The notes under the pieces are model-generated. The model did not search any database. It was not told where the DNA came from and saw only the letters and a program-made list of their open reading frames with translations. Shown here one piece after another: positions 11,070 to 23,447 of a stretch of 64,000 nt of DNA. Source of the DNA: Mycoplasma bradburyae (GTDB taxonomy: Bacteria > Bacillota_I > Bacilli_A > Mycoplasmatales > Mycoplasmoidaceae). The DNA is taken from the NCBI RefSeq assembly GCF_024339025.1, contig NZ_CP101415.1, forward strand, positions 372,001-436,000, given 5' to 3'. Both the position numbers and the translations under genes were made by a program. How positions within the stretch are numbered: the stretch's first letter is position 1; every line of letters begins with the position of its first letter.

Positions 11070-13349
11070 ATGGATAATAAAAATAATAGCAAAAGAAGTC
11101 AGTTTTACTTTAATAGAAGAGAAAGCGCGAATCGTCCGAAAGTCAGATTTAATGATTTTGATTCTAAACTAATTAATGATAATTCTTTAGATATTGATAA
11201 AAAAGATAAAAACAAAAACATTTTCGATGGCGAAGATGATTTTGATTTTTTAAAAGATGTTATAGAGGATTATGACAATTTATATGAGAATAAAAAATCT
11301 TCAGTAATCAATGAATCAAACAAAAATAGTTCTCAAGATACAATTGTGCCAGAAGAAGATGAAGAAGATGATTTAGATTTAGAATTCCATCGTTCTAGAA
11401 TATTTGATTCTAATCAAACTGACACTAAAGATCAAAATTCTCAGGTAAATAAGACACGTTTTGTTGGCGATGATGACTTCGAGCGAAGTCAAAATACTAA
11501 TGATAATGATGAAAATTTAATCGAAGCATTCACCAAAAACTTAAGTTCATTTATTAGCGCGCAAGATGATAATAGTTTTGAGATCACTGAACAACAATCT
11601 AAAAAAACGAACAAAACTACACACATTGATTTAAAACAAGCGACTGAAGAATTTTATAACCAACCAATCACTCAAAAAGAAACAAAAAATCAAAAAACTG
11701 ACATCATAACTAAAACAAAACAAGAAGATGACTATGCGATTACTGAAAACCGCAGTGATTACAGTTTTGAATCTACTGATGATGTTGAAGAAAAACAAGT
11801 AGATCTAACTGATATGCTTGATGTTGATTATGAACCAGATGATGATTCTGAACATGATTTACCATCAACAAGCGAAGTTTTAAATGCTTCTTTTGACGAA
11901 GAAAAAACCAAAGAACAAAAAACAAAAACTAAAGAGCAAAAACCAGTTGAAAATATATCTGATAATGAACAAATCGGTAATGAGATTTATACTGAAAAAA
12001 TTGAGCTATCACCAGAAGTAATAGCTAAAAAAGATGTTTCTTATGATGATACTTTAGAAGAAATTACTAAAGAAGACATTATTAATGCGACTAAACAATT
12101 TGATCTTGATCATTTAGAGCAAAAAAACAACAAGAGAAATAAAACTATAGAACAAGCTAACAATCAAGTTATTAAAGAGATATCTAAATTAGTTTATCAA
12201 GATGTTAACAATCAATATCAAGAAAAAGTAAATTTACTAGAAAAATACAAAGAAAATCTTGAAGAACGCGAAAGAGAAATCGAAAGGTTGAATGAAGAAC
12301 TTGATCGCAAACAGGTTAAACTTGAATCAATCAACAAAGAATTCCAAGAAGCAATCAAAGACCATCAAAAAGAAATGGATTTAGAAAAACTAAATCTAGA
12401 AAAACAAAAGGAAGAAATTCTAGCTAAAGCAAACAAACAAGCTGATGAAATCTTGAAACAAGCTTACGAAAAAGCTAATGAATATAAGTTATTAGCTCAA
12501 CAATCAGTTAAAGCCAACCAAGAAGAACAAAGCAACAATCAAATAGTTGAACTAAAACAAGGATTTGATAACAAATTAAACCAGTTATCAACCAAGATAA
12601 ATAAAGAACTAGATACTCGTTTAGTCAAAAAAGATCAGATGCTAAACCAGTTATTATCACAATTAAAAATAATGGCCGAAACTACTCATTCTAATCAATT
12701 AAGAATTAATGAGTTATTTTTAGATGTTAATAACAAAGAGAAAGAGATTCAGGTTTTAAAACGTGATTTAGCGATTCTAAGAGCTACAACTAGCCAAGTA
12801 GTGAATATCAAAACCGAGAAAACAAGAGAAATATCTAGAAAACATTTTGAAGACTTTGAACTAGATAATTCATATAAAGATCCTAGTTTTGAACAAAAGT
12901 TGGAAAGTATAACAAACGATTTAAGTTCTTTATCAAGCGAAATTGTATATGAACCTTCACAGCATGATAAATTAGATATTACTAAAAAAACATTAAGAAC
13001 TTTTAATTTATCAGATCTTAACGAATCACTTGAAGAAGATAGAAAAATCTTTAAATCAATTAATAAACATTTAGATAAAAGCTTACAACAAGTAAGAACA
13101 GATACTAATTTAGTAACTCAAAAAATCCACAACCCTAGTTATATCAATAAATACAAACAATCGAAAATAATTAATGATGAAGATGATTATGAAGAATGAT
13201 CACTTAATGATATAAAAACTGAATTATCAGATGAATACAACAGTTTTTTAGCAAAAACTAAAACCACAGATTTTAAAGATAAAAAACCAGAACCTACTAA
13301 AAAACAAAAAACTAAAAAAGTTCAATTAGTCTTTGATTCAAAAAAATAA
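11070..13349 (+). CDS. Acidic coiled-coil protein, putative cytadherence accessory protein
   Basis: The product has 759 residues. Residues 1-350 are mostly disordered and acidic (many Asp/Glu/Ser/Asn, with repeated DDxDF-type clusters). Residues ~365-560 form a strong coiled coil (for example KENLEEREREIERLNEEL), followed by a second helical segment with NELFLDVNNKEKEIQVLKRDL. The C-terminal ~170 residues are mixed. There is no signal peptide or membrane segment. Its TAA overlaps the ATG of the next gene by one base, so translation is coupled to the alpha/beta hydrolase. It lies immediately upstream of topJ, and its composition matches terminal-organelle proteins; the exact orthologue is not recognised. 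In-frame TGA at 13197-13199 is Trp. Confidence 0.55.
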
Positions 13350-14149
13350 TGTTGAATTTAGATAATACTAACTTTTCATACGAATTAAAGATAAAAAAAC
13401 ACAAATACAACGCTGTATTTGTGCATGGTTTTAGTTCTTCTCATACCAAACATTCCGAAATTTTTTCAAGACTAAATAAAGAACAAGTTAATTATTATAC
13501 ATTCGATCTTCCTGGTCACGGAAAACATTATATAGATGAAAATGATTTTGATAAATCTCAGCTAAAATTAGATTATTTAAGTGATTTAGTAGTCGATTTT
13601 ATTAATAAAAAGCAACTGGATAATGTTATTCTAATCGGGCACTCAATGGGTGGTGGAATTTGTAGTATTGTTAATTATTTAATTCCTCAAAAAATTAAAG
13701 CGCTAATTCTAGAAGCTCCACTAAATCCAGCAATTTTTAGTTTTGATAAAAAAAGAATTTTTGATTCATTAAAATCATTTAACAATAAATCATTTTTAGA
13801 TATCCTAAAACAACAAGATGAAGTTAATGATCAAATTTCATTAATTGGCTGATTAAAAAAGATTTATACCAATAACAAAGACAAGATCCCATTATTTTTG
13901 AATCTGATCTCGCAAAAATCTAAAACATTGCTAGATAACGCTTATAAAACACTTAATAATAAACCTGTTTTATTGATATTTGGTGAAAATGATCCAGTGA
14001 TACCGCCTAATAAATCGATTAATTATATTAGTCAATACACCAATAATTTAACGACTAGAATTATAGATGAAGCAGCGCATTTGCCGCATCAAATTAATAA
14101 AGAAATGTACTATTATTTTATTAAAGATTTTATTGCTAAATTAAAATAG
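13349..14149 (+). CDS. Alpha/beta hydrolase (lipase/esterase or proline-iminopeptidase-like)
   Basis: The 266-residue enzyme has the alpha/beta-hydrolase landmarks in order: oxyanion strand VHGFSSSHTKH, YTFDLPGHGKH, nucleophile elbow LIGHSMGGG (Ser about residue 99), acid-bearing strand LLIFGENDPVIPP, and catalytic His in DEAAHLPH. A TGA Trp occurs about two thirds along (LIGWLKK). It starts one base inside the stop of the preceding coiled-coil gene. Multiple paralogues of this family, annotated as lipases, esterases or prolyl aminopeptidases, are usual in mycoplasmas, and the substrate cannot be read from sequence. A lipid-scavenging or ester-hydrolysing role is plausible. Confidence 0.85.
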
Positions 14150-14249
14150 AAACATTTCGACATAATAAATAAGTTTTATTAGTTATAATTAAAATAAAGT
14201 ATATACAAGCATTTTATTGAACTTTCAATAAATTGAAAATAAGGTTTTT

Positions 14250-17200
14250 ATGGCAGAAAAACGCGATTATTACGAAGTATTGGAAATAGACAGGGACGCA
14301 GATGAGCGAGAGATAAAACGCGCGTTTAGAAAGCTGGCTAAAAAATACCACCCTGACACAAACAAGGATGATCCTAACGCTGAAAGTCTCTTTAGAGAAA
14401 TAAATGAAGCCTATGAAGTTCTTTCAAGCCCTGAAAAGAAAGAACGTTATGATAAATATGGACATGATGGATTAGATCGCGAAGGTGATTTAGACTTCGA
14501 TCCTGATATTTTTGATTCTTTTTTTGATACGATCAACGCTGCGGATGAATTTGATGACATCTCATTTGATGATGATTGAATGGATGAAGAAGAATTCGGT
14601 AAGAAGAAAAAGAAAAAGAAAAAAGACAAAAAAGGTGGATTTTGAGCAAAATCAAAAGAAGCTTCAAAAACGATTGAAACCGAACCTGAAATTATCGATG
14701 TGGGCGCAGCTAGCACAACTAGCGTAGATGAACCACGCTTATTTGACGATACTCCAGATTATAGTGAAGAAGCTACTTCATCATTCACAGAAGAAAAACT
14801 CTTTGACGATAACAAGGATGAAGAAAAACTATTTGATGATAACAATGAAGAGAAGTTATTTGATGATAACAAAGATGAGTCTGAAGAACGTTTATTCGAT
14901 GATAATGTAACTTCAAGTGTTGAAGAAGAAACTCAAGAAGATGAAGATATGTCATGGACTCGCTTTATTGGTGATCCTGACTATGGTCATTATGATGAGA
15001 ACAGTGAATGAGTATGAGAAGGTTATTTCGATGACGACAATAACTTCATATCAACTCGCGAAGATTCAGTAGAAGAAGAGCAATCAGAACCAGAATTTGT
15101 TAAAGAAACAACAGCTCAATCAGAAGAAGAACAAAAAACAGAAGCTGTTGAAGAAGTTGCTTCAGAACCAGTTCAAGAAGAAGTTCAAAAAGAAGAACAA
15201 AGTGTTGAAGAATCAACTGAAAGCGATCAAGATGATTACGTATCAGCTCAACCAGAAACAACAGTTGAACAACCTGAAGTAGAAGTTAATGCTCAAGAAG
15301 ACAAACCTGAACCGGTTGAAGAAGTTAAAGAAGAAGATCTTGTTAAACCAGTAGAAGAAGAAGTTTCATCTGAACCAACTGAAGTTGAATCACAAGAAGA
15401 AGTTAAAGAAGAACAAGAAGATTCAGATATTGCGGTTGATGATGACTTTATTGATTCAAATATGCCTGAAATTGTTGATTTTTCAAAAAACAAAACACAA
15501 CAAATTTCACGAAGCCCATTTGATTTGTCATTCTTATTAAAGAATCGAACAACTGAAGCTAACACTCAAGAAGTAACGAAACCAAAAGAACAAACTCAAG
15601 AAGTAAATAGTCAAACAAATAAAGTAGAAGAAACACTAACTGAAAAAGTTGAGGTTACAGCTACTCCAATTGATGAATTAAAAACTCAAGAAGTAACTAA
15701 AGAAGTTGAAGAAGTTAAAACCAAAGAAGTTAAATCGCCATCAACTCAAGAAGTTATTATTCATACACTAAAAACTACTGAACAAAAAGAAACAACTAAA
15801 ACTTCGCAAATCACTCCACCAGTAGTTAAAACTAAAGAGGTTGAAGAAACCAAGACAGTTGAATTTAAAACTGCACCGATTGTTCAAACAAAAACACAAG
15901 AAGTGATTCAACCAGTTATTGAATTAAAACCTGAACCAACAGTTGAATTAAAAACTCAAGAAATTACTCAACCAGTTGTCGAAAATGCACAAGAAGTTGC
16001 TCAATCAACAGTTGAACAAGCAACCAAATCAATAAAAGAATCAACGGTTGAGTTAAAAACTGAAGAATCTACTAAACCGATTGTTGAAAATAATACCCAA
16101 GAAGTTACTCAATCAACAGTTGAAAAACAAATTCAATCAACATTAGAAGTTAAAATTGAAGACAAACCAAAAGTAACTCCTCCGCAAACAGTTGTTAAAG
16201 AAAATCCGATTGTTGAAATTGATCTATCTAAATTAGAAGAATTAAAATTCGAATTAGTTGAGCAAAACTTTGAAAAACTACCAGTTAGAGAAGATACTAA
16301 CTGAGCAACTGAATATCAATTGTCTGAACCGACTCATACTGATAAAAATTGATATGAAGAAGAAAATAAAGATGATTTAGAAAAACTTCTACAAGATCAA
16401 GCTGCCTTAGAAATAGAAGAACAACCTAAACCAGTTGAATTAGAAATCGAACATAAACCAGTCCAAGAATTAAATCAACAAAAAACTGAAGAAATATCAA
16501 TTGAAGAAGTATTCCAAAAACAAGAAGAACCAAAAGTCATTGAAGAAATTAGTATTAAAGAACTTCTTGATCAAGAATCTAAAGATGAAAAAGATTTATC
16601 AGATGATTTAATTGATCGCTCTCCAGTTGTAAATGATGTTAATCTAGAATTAACTGAAGAACTTAGAAAAGAAGAGGAATACAAAGAGTTATTTGATCAA
16701 CAAAAAGATGACGAATTGCTAGTATTCAATGATGATAATAAGTTCTTATCAATTGAAGAATTATTAAGTCAAAGTTCAAATAACGCATCAGAAGATAGTC
16801 AAACATATCAAAAAACAAACGACATCATTATCGAAAACAACATTGATAACATCAGTGTTGCTGATGATCAAAACTATGAGCTAGTTGATAATCACAAAGA
16901 GTTCAATAATATTACTGAACCAACTATCATAAGTTCGAACCTTAATTTCAAGGATAGTTATGTAAATCAAGTTGAAAGTGATGATATCATCAGAGAAGAA
17001 CGACCTAACCGAATTGAGTATGAAGAAGTTGATTATGACCCGTTACAACAACCGGTTCGACCAATGCATACTTCAGAAGAACAGATATATGATTACAGCA
17101 TTAAATTGTTGAGAAAACAAGTAGGTGTAAAAATGGACGATAATGACAATTCTAAAAACCTCGCTAAAACGATAAACGATTTATCAAGTTTCAAGTCGAA

Positions 17201-18260
17201 ATTATTAAAACGCTTAAGTGAAACTGATTCTACAACCCCACAACCAGCGTCAACTAAATATCAAGAACCAAACTTGATTCAAATAGAACGCTTAAATGAA
17301 ATTAACGTTGTTAAAGAAGTGGAAGTTCACCAAGTGTTGTTATTTAACAATGCTATCAAGCGTATAAAATACACTCGTCACACTCCTTGTAATCATTGTT
17401 CAGCAACAGGTATTGATCTAAGTTCTAGCCAACCATACAAACTATGTCCTGCTTGTCGTAATGTTGATGGTAATGTTGAATCTTGTATGGTATGTAACCG
17501 ATATGGTAAATTAATCCGTATCGCTTGTAAAAATTGTTTAGGTAAATCTTATACAAATGAAGCTATTACATTAGATATTAAATTACCAATTACTTCTCAA
17601 CTAAACATTTCAGTTAACTATCCAGGTTTTGGTCACATCTTCCCTAATAATCTAAAAGGTGACTTAACTGTTATCTTTAAAGTAATACCTTCAAACTTCT
17701 TCACAATTAAGAATAATGATATCCACGTTAAAGCGTTAGTAGATCCTATGCTAGCTTCAATTGGTGGGATTATCAAAGTTCCGACGATTAACAAATTAAT
17801 TAACGTTAGAATACCACCTGGTACAAAAGCAGGAGACCAAGTAATTATTAAAGATATGGGTCTTGAAGCTAGATATGATTTAGAGACTAAATCACACTAC
17901 GATAAAGGTTCTTTAGTAATCCATGTTGTATATGCTGACATTAATAAAACTAATGATGGATCACTAAGTCTTGAAGAAGTTGCGAAATTACCAAACCCAC
18001 AAGTTGAACACTTTAACAAGTTGGCTTTAAGAGAAATTAAAGAATTAAAATATAACCAACAAGAAATTCAGCAAGAACAACAAAACTGAAGTTTCCAATC
18101 AGAAAACAATCAACCAAATAATAACCAGCCAACCGATTCTAATATCTCGCAACAGCAACAACAAACATTAGCATTTAATCGCGTTTTAAACACTATTAAA
18201 GATATTAGAACTTTAGATGATATAAAAAAAATTCGCGAAAAAGCTAATAAAAATAAATAA
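14250..18260 (+). CDS. topJ: TopJ-like DnaJ protein with acidic repeats and EAGR box
   Basis: This 1336-residue co-chaperone has an N-terminal J domain (residues 1-70, HPD in KYHPDTN). An acidic region with four tandem [12 protein letters not shown] units (about 14791-14905) follows. Next is an EAGR box at residues ~233-265: [12 protein letters not shown], then a segment with two TGA-encoded Trp and GYFDDDNNF. About 700 residues are Glu/Pro/Val/Thr-rich repeats (KTQEVTQPVVE-like). A four-CXXC zinc domain (CNHC, CPAC, CMVC, CKNC; from Cys 1047 to about residue 1095) precedes the DnaJ C-terminal substrate domain. This is the layout of M. pneumoniae TopJ (MPN119), a terminal-organelle chaperone needed for adhesin function and gliding. 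grpE follows after 15 bases, so the pair likely forms an operon. Confidence 0.9.
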
Positions 18261-18275
18261 TAAGAAGAGAATAAT

Positions 18276-19274
18276 ATGAACAACCAAGAACAAAAAACAA
18301 GAGAAGAACTTAAAGAGGAAGATGCTTCTTTAGAAGATTCAACAATCCACGAACCAACAACTGAAGTGCAACCAACTGCTAATGTTGGAGCTACAGTTAA
18401 TTTATCTAATGAAAATATTCAAATCAAGAGTTCATTAGAAGATTTAAAAAATTTCGTTCAAAATCCAAAAAATCATAAACAAAAAATTGCTACAGTAGGC
18501 AAGTTGATGTACGATGAATTCGTTAAGATTGAAAATTCTGTTAATAATATTAACAGCTACATTGAAAATCTGACACAAAGATTGGAATCAACTAACGAAA
18601 GTATCAAGAACAAGATTCAAGAAGTTGAAGCTAAAGCTCAAAAGAAAATTAGTGATAAGATTGAAGAATTGGATGCTCGCAAAAAAGAAGAGATCGAAAA
18701 CGCTAAAAAATATGCGATTGAAAAATCAATTGACTCAGCAATTAATGTTGTTGATCAATTAGAAATTGCGATTGATTTTGCTTCTAAAGATCCAGCAGTT
18801 AAAAACTATGTAAGTGGTTTTAAAATGGTATTAAGCTCATTTATTAACTGATTGAAAAATGTTAATATTCACAGAATGGATATCAAACCTGGTGACAAGT
18901 TTGATGAAAAATACATGAGCGCTTCTGATAAGGTAAGTGATCCTAAATACCCTGCTGATCACGTATCTAAAGTTATGAAATCTGGTTATATCTTATATGA
19001 TCGAGTTATTCGTCATACAATGGTAGCAGTATCTGATGGTGTTGATTACCAACCAGAACAAGCTGCTAGTGAAGAAGTGGCTGAAAAACCTACTCCAGCA
19101 CCTGCTCCAGCTCCTAGCGCTCAAGAACCAGCTAAACAAAAACCAACTGCTCCAACTCCTCCAGCTCAAGCTCCTAACAAACCACCAGTTGTTCATCCAA
19201 CAAAACCAACATCTGCTCCAACCCCTCCTTCAGCACCTAAACAACCAATTACTCACCAAATAGTTAAAAAATAA
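18276..19274 (+). CDS. grpE: GrpE nucleotide exchange factor with Pro/Ala-rich C-terminal extension
   Basis: The 332-residue protein has an acidic N terminus, a long helical/coiled-coil dimerisation region (about residues 60-140), a DnaK-binding helical segment and the GrpE beta domain ([20 protein letters not shown], then [20 protein letters not shown]). GrpE releases ADP from DnaK (Hsp70). After the normal end of the family there is an extra ~75-residue tail of Pro, Ala, Gln, Thr and Lys ([22 protein letters not shown]), not found in typical GrpE. Proline-rich tails are frequent in terminal-organelle proteins, and the gene directly follows topJ. I infer that this GrpE may serve a TopJ-dedicated DnaK pool or be localised with it. 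In-frame TGA at 18849-18851 is Trp. Confidence 0.93.
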
Positions 19275-19292
19275 TTTAACTAGCAATCAATT

Positions 19293-19330
19293 AAAACACC
19301 TGCCATACTTAGCAGGTGTTTTTTTTATTT
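19293..19330 (+). terminator. Strong terminator after grpE
   Basis: An 11-bp stem AAAACACCTGC / GCAGGTGTTTT with an 8-nt loop is followed by a T run. It lies 19 bases after the grpE stop. Confidence 0.88.
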
Positions 19331-19462
19331 TAGGTTAGGTTGTTTTTATTTGTTTAAATAGCAAATTTTAATCTTGGTAATATGAAATTATAATGTTATA
19401 TTGATTAATCATAAATCTTTTGTATTTATCTATAAATAGTTCTGATAATTAAAACAACAATA

Positions 19463-19491
19463 AAAAATGTAGCTATGTAATAGCTACATTT
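19463..19491 (-). terminator. Terminator of the minus-strand membrane protein gene
   Basis: An AAATGTAGCTA / TAGCTACATTT stem with a short loop is followed, on the minus strand, by TTTATTG. It sits just past the stop at 19520. Confidence 0.75.
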
Positions 19492-19519
19492 TATCTATTT
19501 TATAGACTAGCAATCTTTC

Positions 19520-20557
19520 TTATAAAAGCATATCAGCAACACTCAATAAGATGCTAGGTAATTTATCGCTAATTGCTTCTTCTGGGTTGTTTTTAGAAGT
19601 TATTTTGGTTTTGATCTTCTTAGTTAAAAAAACTTTAGCATAGAAAGCTAACTTAACATCTCTTGCGCTTTGAATTAATATTTGAAGGTTTTTATTTTCA
19701 AGATTATCATTTTGTATGCAAGAATTTTTATCTATAACTGTTAATAATGAGATTACAATAAAATTAATAGCTTCAATTTTTTGAATTCTCATCTTTTTAT
19801 TGATATTAGAAATTATAGATGTATCAATATTAAAAAGATTCGTAAATGTATTTAAAACCTTGTCCTTTAATAGATTTTGCAATCCTGTATTAGTTTCTTC
19901 ATCATAAAATTCAAAATTTAATTCGTTAATTTTATTAAGAAATTCCTCATATTTATTTTGATCTAAAACGATAAAATTTGTTAATCTTTCTATTTCGGGA
20001 TTAATTTTATTATCAATAGTAATTTGAACTGCAACACGATACATCAAACAAAATAATGTTAATGCAAAAATAATAGGAGATCAAAAATCGCTTTTTAGCG
20101 CAATAACATAAAAATTATCTGAATTATCGTTAAATCACACAAATCTGATTATGCCTAAAATAGTGGTTGAAACAACATAAATTATTGCCATGGCAAAAGA
20201 AGAAATCTTATGCGCATTATATAGCAATTTTTTATAATCTAATTTATTAAATTCAGATAATGAAAATATCATTTTAGATAATTTTGATTTTTTATCTAAA
20301 AGATCTGATATAGATTTTAATTTTTTAGAAAGTTGTAATTTATTTTTATATATTGTTCGAAACAAAATAATACAAAATAAAATATAAACAATCATGAAAG
20401 CAACCCAAGCTAATAAAAATACTAAAGCTACTTGAGGATATGATTTTTCTACCATTATAATCATCCATTCCGAACTAAATAATGAGTAAAAAAATGAAGT
20501 CAAAATTAAATTATTAGTTAGTAAAATTGAATAATTTTTACTAAAAATAGACCACAA
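19520..20557 (-). CDS. Hypothetical membrane protein
   Basis: The reading frame codes for 345 residues if it starts at the TTG 20557; an internal start at MIIMVEKSYPQ, 31 codons later, is possible. At least three hydrophobic segments are visible: around LTSFFYSLFS, PQVALVFLLAWVAFMIVYILFCIILF, and AMAIIYVVSTTILGIIRF. A fourth lies at PIIFALTLFCLMY. A basic cytoplasmic loop (KKLKSISDLLDKKSKLSK) lies between them. The last ~170 residues are soluble and mostly helical. Two TGA Trp codons lie near the third and fourth segments. I do not recognise the family. It is isolated, flanked by a terminator and a long AT-rich intergenic region. Confidence 0.6.
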
Positions 20558-21089
20558 ATTTAATTATGGCTTATTAGAAACTCCTCTTATCTAGTTCTAT
20601 ATTTATAATTATTTTAATATTTTTTTTATTAAAATAATTGTTTTTTAATTGTTTTTTTCTTACTCATTTTTATATAAGCGAGTTGTAATTTTTAGCATAT
20701 CTATTTAATAAAAACTTTAGTCTTTAAAAAGACTTTTTTAGTTAAACCAGTTAGCCTTATGATAAGGTGCATTCAAATAATATTTACTTTAATTTAAAAA
20801 TGATTTTTAATTATTTGTTTAATAATATTCAGGAATACATTGCTTTAAAACTATTTTTAAAAAAATCATTTTACCGAATATTTTTGATAAAAATTAATTT
20901 TATATGTAGTTATCTGAACCAAAATAAATAATATTTACACTTTAAATTCAATTACTCAATAGAGGTTAATATAACTAACTAAAATGTTATAGCAAATGAA
21001 TAACCATTAGAAATCCTAAGCTAAAGTAATAAGTCCTATATATGTTATAAACATATATGTAATTAATAAAAAACGGTAGAGAACGATAT
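20558..21089. other. AT-rich intergenic region without a visible gene
   Basis: These 532 bases have no supported ORF. They hold a short palindrome AGTCTTTAAAAAGACT followed by Ts (about 20720-20742), possibly a weak terminator, and many A/T runs. The promoter of the downstream aldo/keto reductase should lie in the last 150 bases, but I cannot place a convincing -35/-10 pair. Confidence 0.5.
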
Positions 21090-21929
21090 ATGAAATATAA
21101 TGTACTAGCTAATAATATTAAAATGCCTAGCATTGGATTTGGAACATATAAATTAGAAGATGGAAACCAAACTGTTTATGCTGTTAAATATGCTTTAGAA
21201 GTAGGTTATCGTCACTTAGATTGTGCTGAAATATATAATAACCAAATATCAGTAGGTAAAGCTATTAAACAATCTAGTGTTAATCGTAAAGATATATTTG
21301 TCACTTCTAAAATTTGAAATAGTGACAAAGGTTATGAATCAACTAAGAAGGCATTTAACAAAATACTTAATGATTTAGAACTTGAATATTTAGATCTTTT
21401 ATTAATTCATTGACCGATTGGAAGAGATTTCAAAAATAACTGAAAAGAAATTAATAGTCAAACTTGAAAGGCTATGGAAGAACTTTATCAAGAAGGTAAG
21501 ATTAAATCAATCGGTGTAAGTAATTTTCTAGTTCATCATTTAGAAGAATTAAAGAAAACTGCAAAAATTACGCCAATGGTTAATCAATTAGAATTTCATC
21601 CAGGTTATATGCAACCTGAAATAGTTGATTATTGTAAAAATAATAACATTGTTGTTCAAGCTTGATCTCCGTTTTCACAATCTCAAATCCTGGAACACAA
21701 GAAATTACTAGAATTAGCTAATAAATATAAAGTAACCACTGCGCAATTAATTCTTAATTGAATTATTCAAAAAGATATCGTTCCATTACCTAAATCAAAA
21801 ACATTTGAAAGAATTAAAAGTAATTTAGCTGTTTTCGATTTTTCAATAAGCAAAGAAGATATTAAAATTATTGACGAATTACCAGATTGTGGCGGATTAG
21901 ACCTTCATCCAGATGAAGTTGAATTTTAA
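21090..21929 (+). CDS. Aldo/keto reductase family oxidoreductase
   Basis: This 279-residue enzyme has the full AKR signature set: N-terminal MPSIGFGTYKL, YRHLDCAEIYNN with catalytic Asp and Tyr, Lys in FVTSKIW, His in LLLIHWPIG, KIKSIGVSNF, and the C-terminal cofactor-binding segment PLPKSKTFERIKSN. Such enzymes reduce carbonyls with NADPH; in mycoplasmas, detoxification of methylglyoxal-like aldehydes is a plausible role but is not shown here. Several TGA codons encode conserved Trp (IHWP). Length is normal for the 2,5-diketo-gluconate-reductase-like subgroup. The gene is monocistronic, with a terminator 38 bases downstream. Confidence 0.93.
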
Positions 21930-21966
21930 CAAATCAACGGTAAAATTGAATAAAAACAGATATAAT

Positions 21967-21994
21967 GATCGCCTAAATTTTTAGGTGATTTTTT
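21967..21994 (+). terminator. Terminator after aldo/keto reductase
   Basis: An ATCGCCTAAA / TTTAGGTGAT imperfect stem is followed by a T6 run. Confidence 0.75.
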
Positions 21995-22180
21995 ATATAA
22001 TATCACCTCAAAAATCTTTTGATATTTAAAGTTGATAACTAATAATTACTTAGTTGTCAAGGAACATAAATCACACAATATTTGTTTAAAACTGTGGCTA
22101 ACATTTCATAAAAATAGTGAAATATAAAAATAATCTTATTTTTACACAAATTAACTATTAGGCATATAATTATTATCACT

Positions 22181-22735
22181 ATGACAAACAAAAATACAAC
22201 AATCCGTTCTAGTTGTTTTATAGAAAAAGGTAATGGTATTTATTTAAAAAATGAAACTGTTAAACAAAACAACGAAAGATATGAAAGTTTAGATTTAGCT
22301 TGAGACAAAATTGAATCAGCTAAAAGTTACGCTCTTGTAATGGTAGATTACGAAGCTTCACGTGTAATAGGTCAATCATTTATTCACTGAGTTGTAGCTA
22401 ACATTAAGGGTAACGAATTAGCCTATGCAGCTAATATTAATAATTCTGAAATCATTCAAGGTCTTAACTCAACAGCTCAAGGAATGACTGAAACTTCTAA
22501 GGGTGTAATCATTGAATGTGTTCCAAGCGCTTTTAAAAATACTCCTGAAGCTGCTAGTGATTACTTACCACCACTTCCACCAGATGATAGTCATCTTTAT
22601 ACTATCCGTGTTTATGGATTAGATGTTGAAAAACTAGATTTACCAAAACACTATAATTTATCAGATCTTAATGCAAAAATTATTGAGCACTGTGTTGGTG
22701 AACATGAATTGCACTTCTGATATAAACCTAATTAA
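22181..22735 (+). CDS. PEBP/YbhB-like (Raf kinase inhibitor-like) protein, copy 1
   Basis: This 184-residue protein starts MTNKNTTIRSSCFIEKGNG. It has the PEBP/YbhB ligand-pocket pattern: SLDLAWDKIESAKSYALVMVDYEA, FIHWVVANI (the conserved H-W strand), YLPPLPPDDSHLYTIRVYGLDV (the PxPP-H-Y strand) and a C-terminal helix ending in EHELHFWYKPN. The family binds anionic ligands such as phospholipid head groups or phosphate compounds; the bacterial function is poorly known. It is followed after 17 bases by a second, diverged copy with an AGAGG ribosome-binding sequence between, so the pair forms an operon that arose by tandem duplication. Confidence 0.88.
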
Positions 22736-22752
22736 AAGAGGATCAATAATAA

Positions 22753-23421
22753 ATGAAGAAATATTTAATCGGTAACAACAAACAAATCTGATCTAAAATG
22801 GTTGGTGAAGATGGTTATCTTCACGCACATGGTGGCGCTTTAGATAACAAAAACCAAACTCCATTCCCTTCGTATTCTTTAGATTTAGAATGAGAAAAAA
22901 TTCCGAATGCTAAGAGTTATGCGGTTTTAATTGAAGACTTTGATGCGGCTGCTGTAATTGGATTCAGTTTTATTCACTGAATTGCTGCTAATGTTAAAAC
23001 TAATAAATTAGAAGCTAACAAATCTTATTTAGATCATAAGAAATGATTAGAATCTAAAAAGGAAGTTTATGGCGATGATGTTTTATGACAAGGTCATAAC
23101 TCTAGTGTTTGCAAAACATTATTTGCTAACAATAAAACAAATGATCAATTAGGTGGTATTTTACCTGAAGGATTTACTTCAACTCACCATGATGGATCAT
23201 TAATGTATTTTGGATGCTACCCACCAAACGCAGATCACACGTATACTGTAACTGTTTATGGTCTAGATGTTGAAGCTAAAGAATTAAGCTATCACAAACA
23301 ACACAGAACTCAAGAAAATTATTTAAACAAACCTTACTATGTAGGTGACTTTATTCAAGCGATTCACAACCACGTAGTAGGTAAACACACTCTTCACTTT
23401 AGATATAAAAAAGTTGGTTAA
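22753..23421 (+). CDS. PEBP/YbhB-like protein, copy 2
   Basis: This 222-residue paralogue of the preceding gene carries SLDLEWEKIPNAKSYAVLIEDFDAA, FSFIHWIAANV, CYPPNADHTYTVTVYGLDV and the C-terminal HNHVVGKHTLHFRYKK. It is ~38 residues longer, mainly because of an insertion after the H-W strand (LDHKKWLESKKEVYGDDVLWQGHNSS), closer to the classical YbhB length. It keeps the same pocket residues (D in EDFD, H in FIHW), suggesting a functional ligand site. Its stop lies just before a strong terminator. The two copies probably have different ligands. Confidence 0.88.
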
Positions 23422-23447
23422 TAAGATTAACCAACTTAATAAAAAAA

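Noticed and set aside
14447..14716. Antisense ORFs within topJ (also 15293-15565) and grpE (18993-19196)
   Set aside because: They arise from the low-complexity Glu/Lys/Pro codons of the real genes read in reverse.
14791..14905. Tandem [12 protein letters not shown] repeats in topJ considered as a CRISPR-like or DNA-level repeat
   Set aside because: Repeats are short, in frame, and vary at synonymous sites; they are a protein repeat.
20715..20745. Possible small RNA or tRNA in the 532-base gap
   Set aside because: Only a weak palindrome is present; no cloverleaf or conserved RNA core found.
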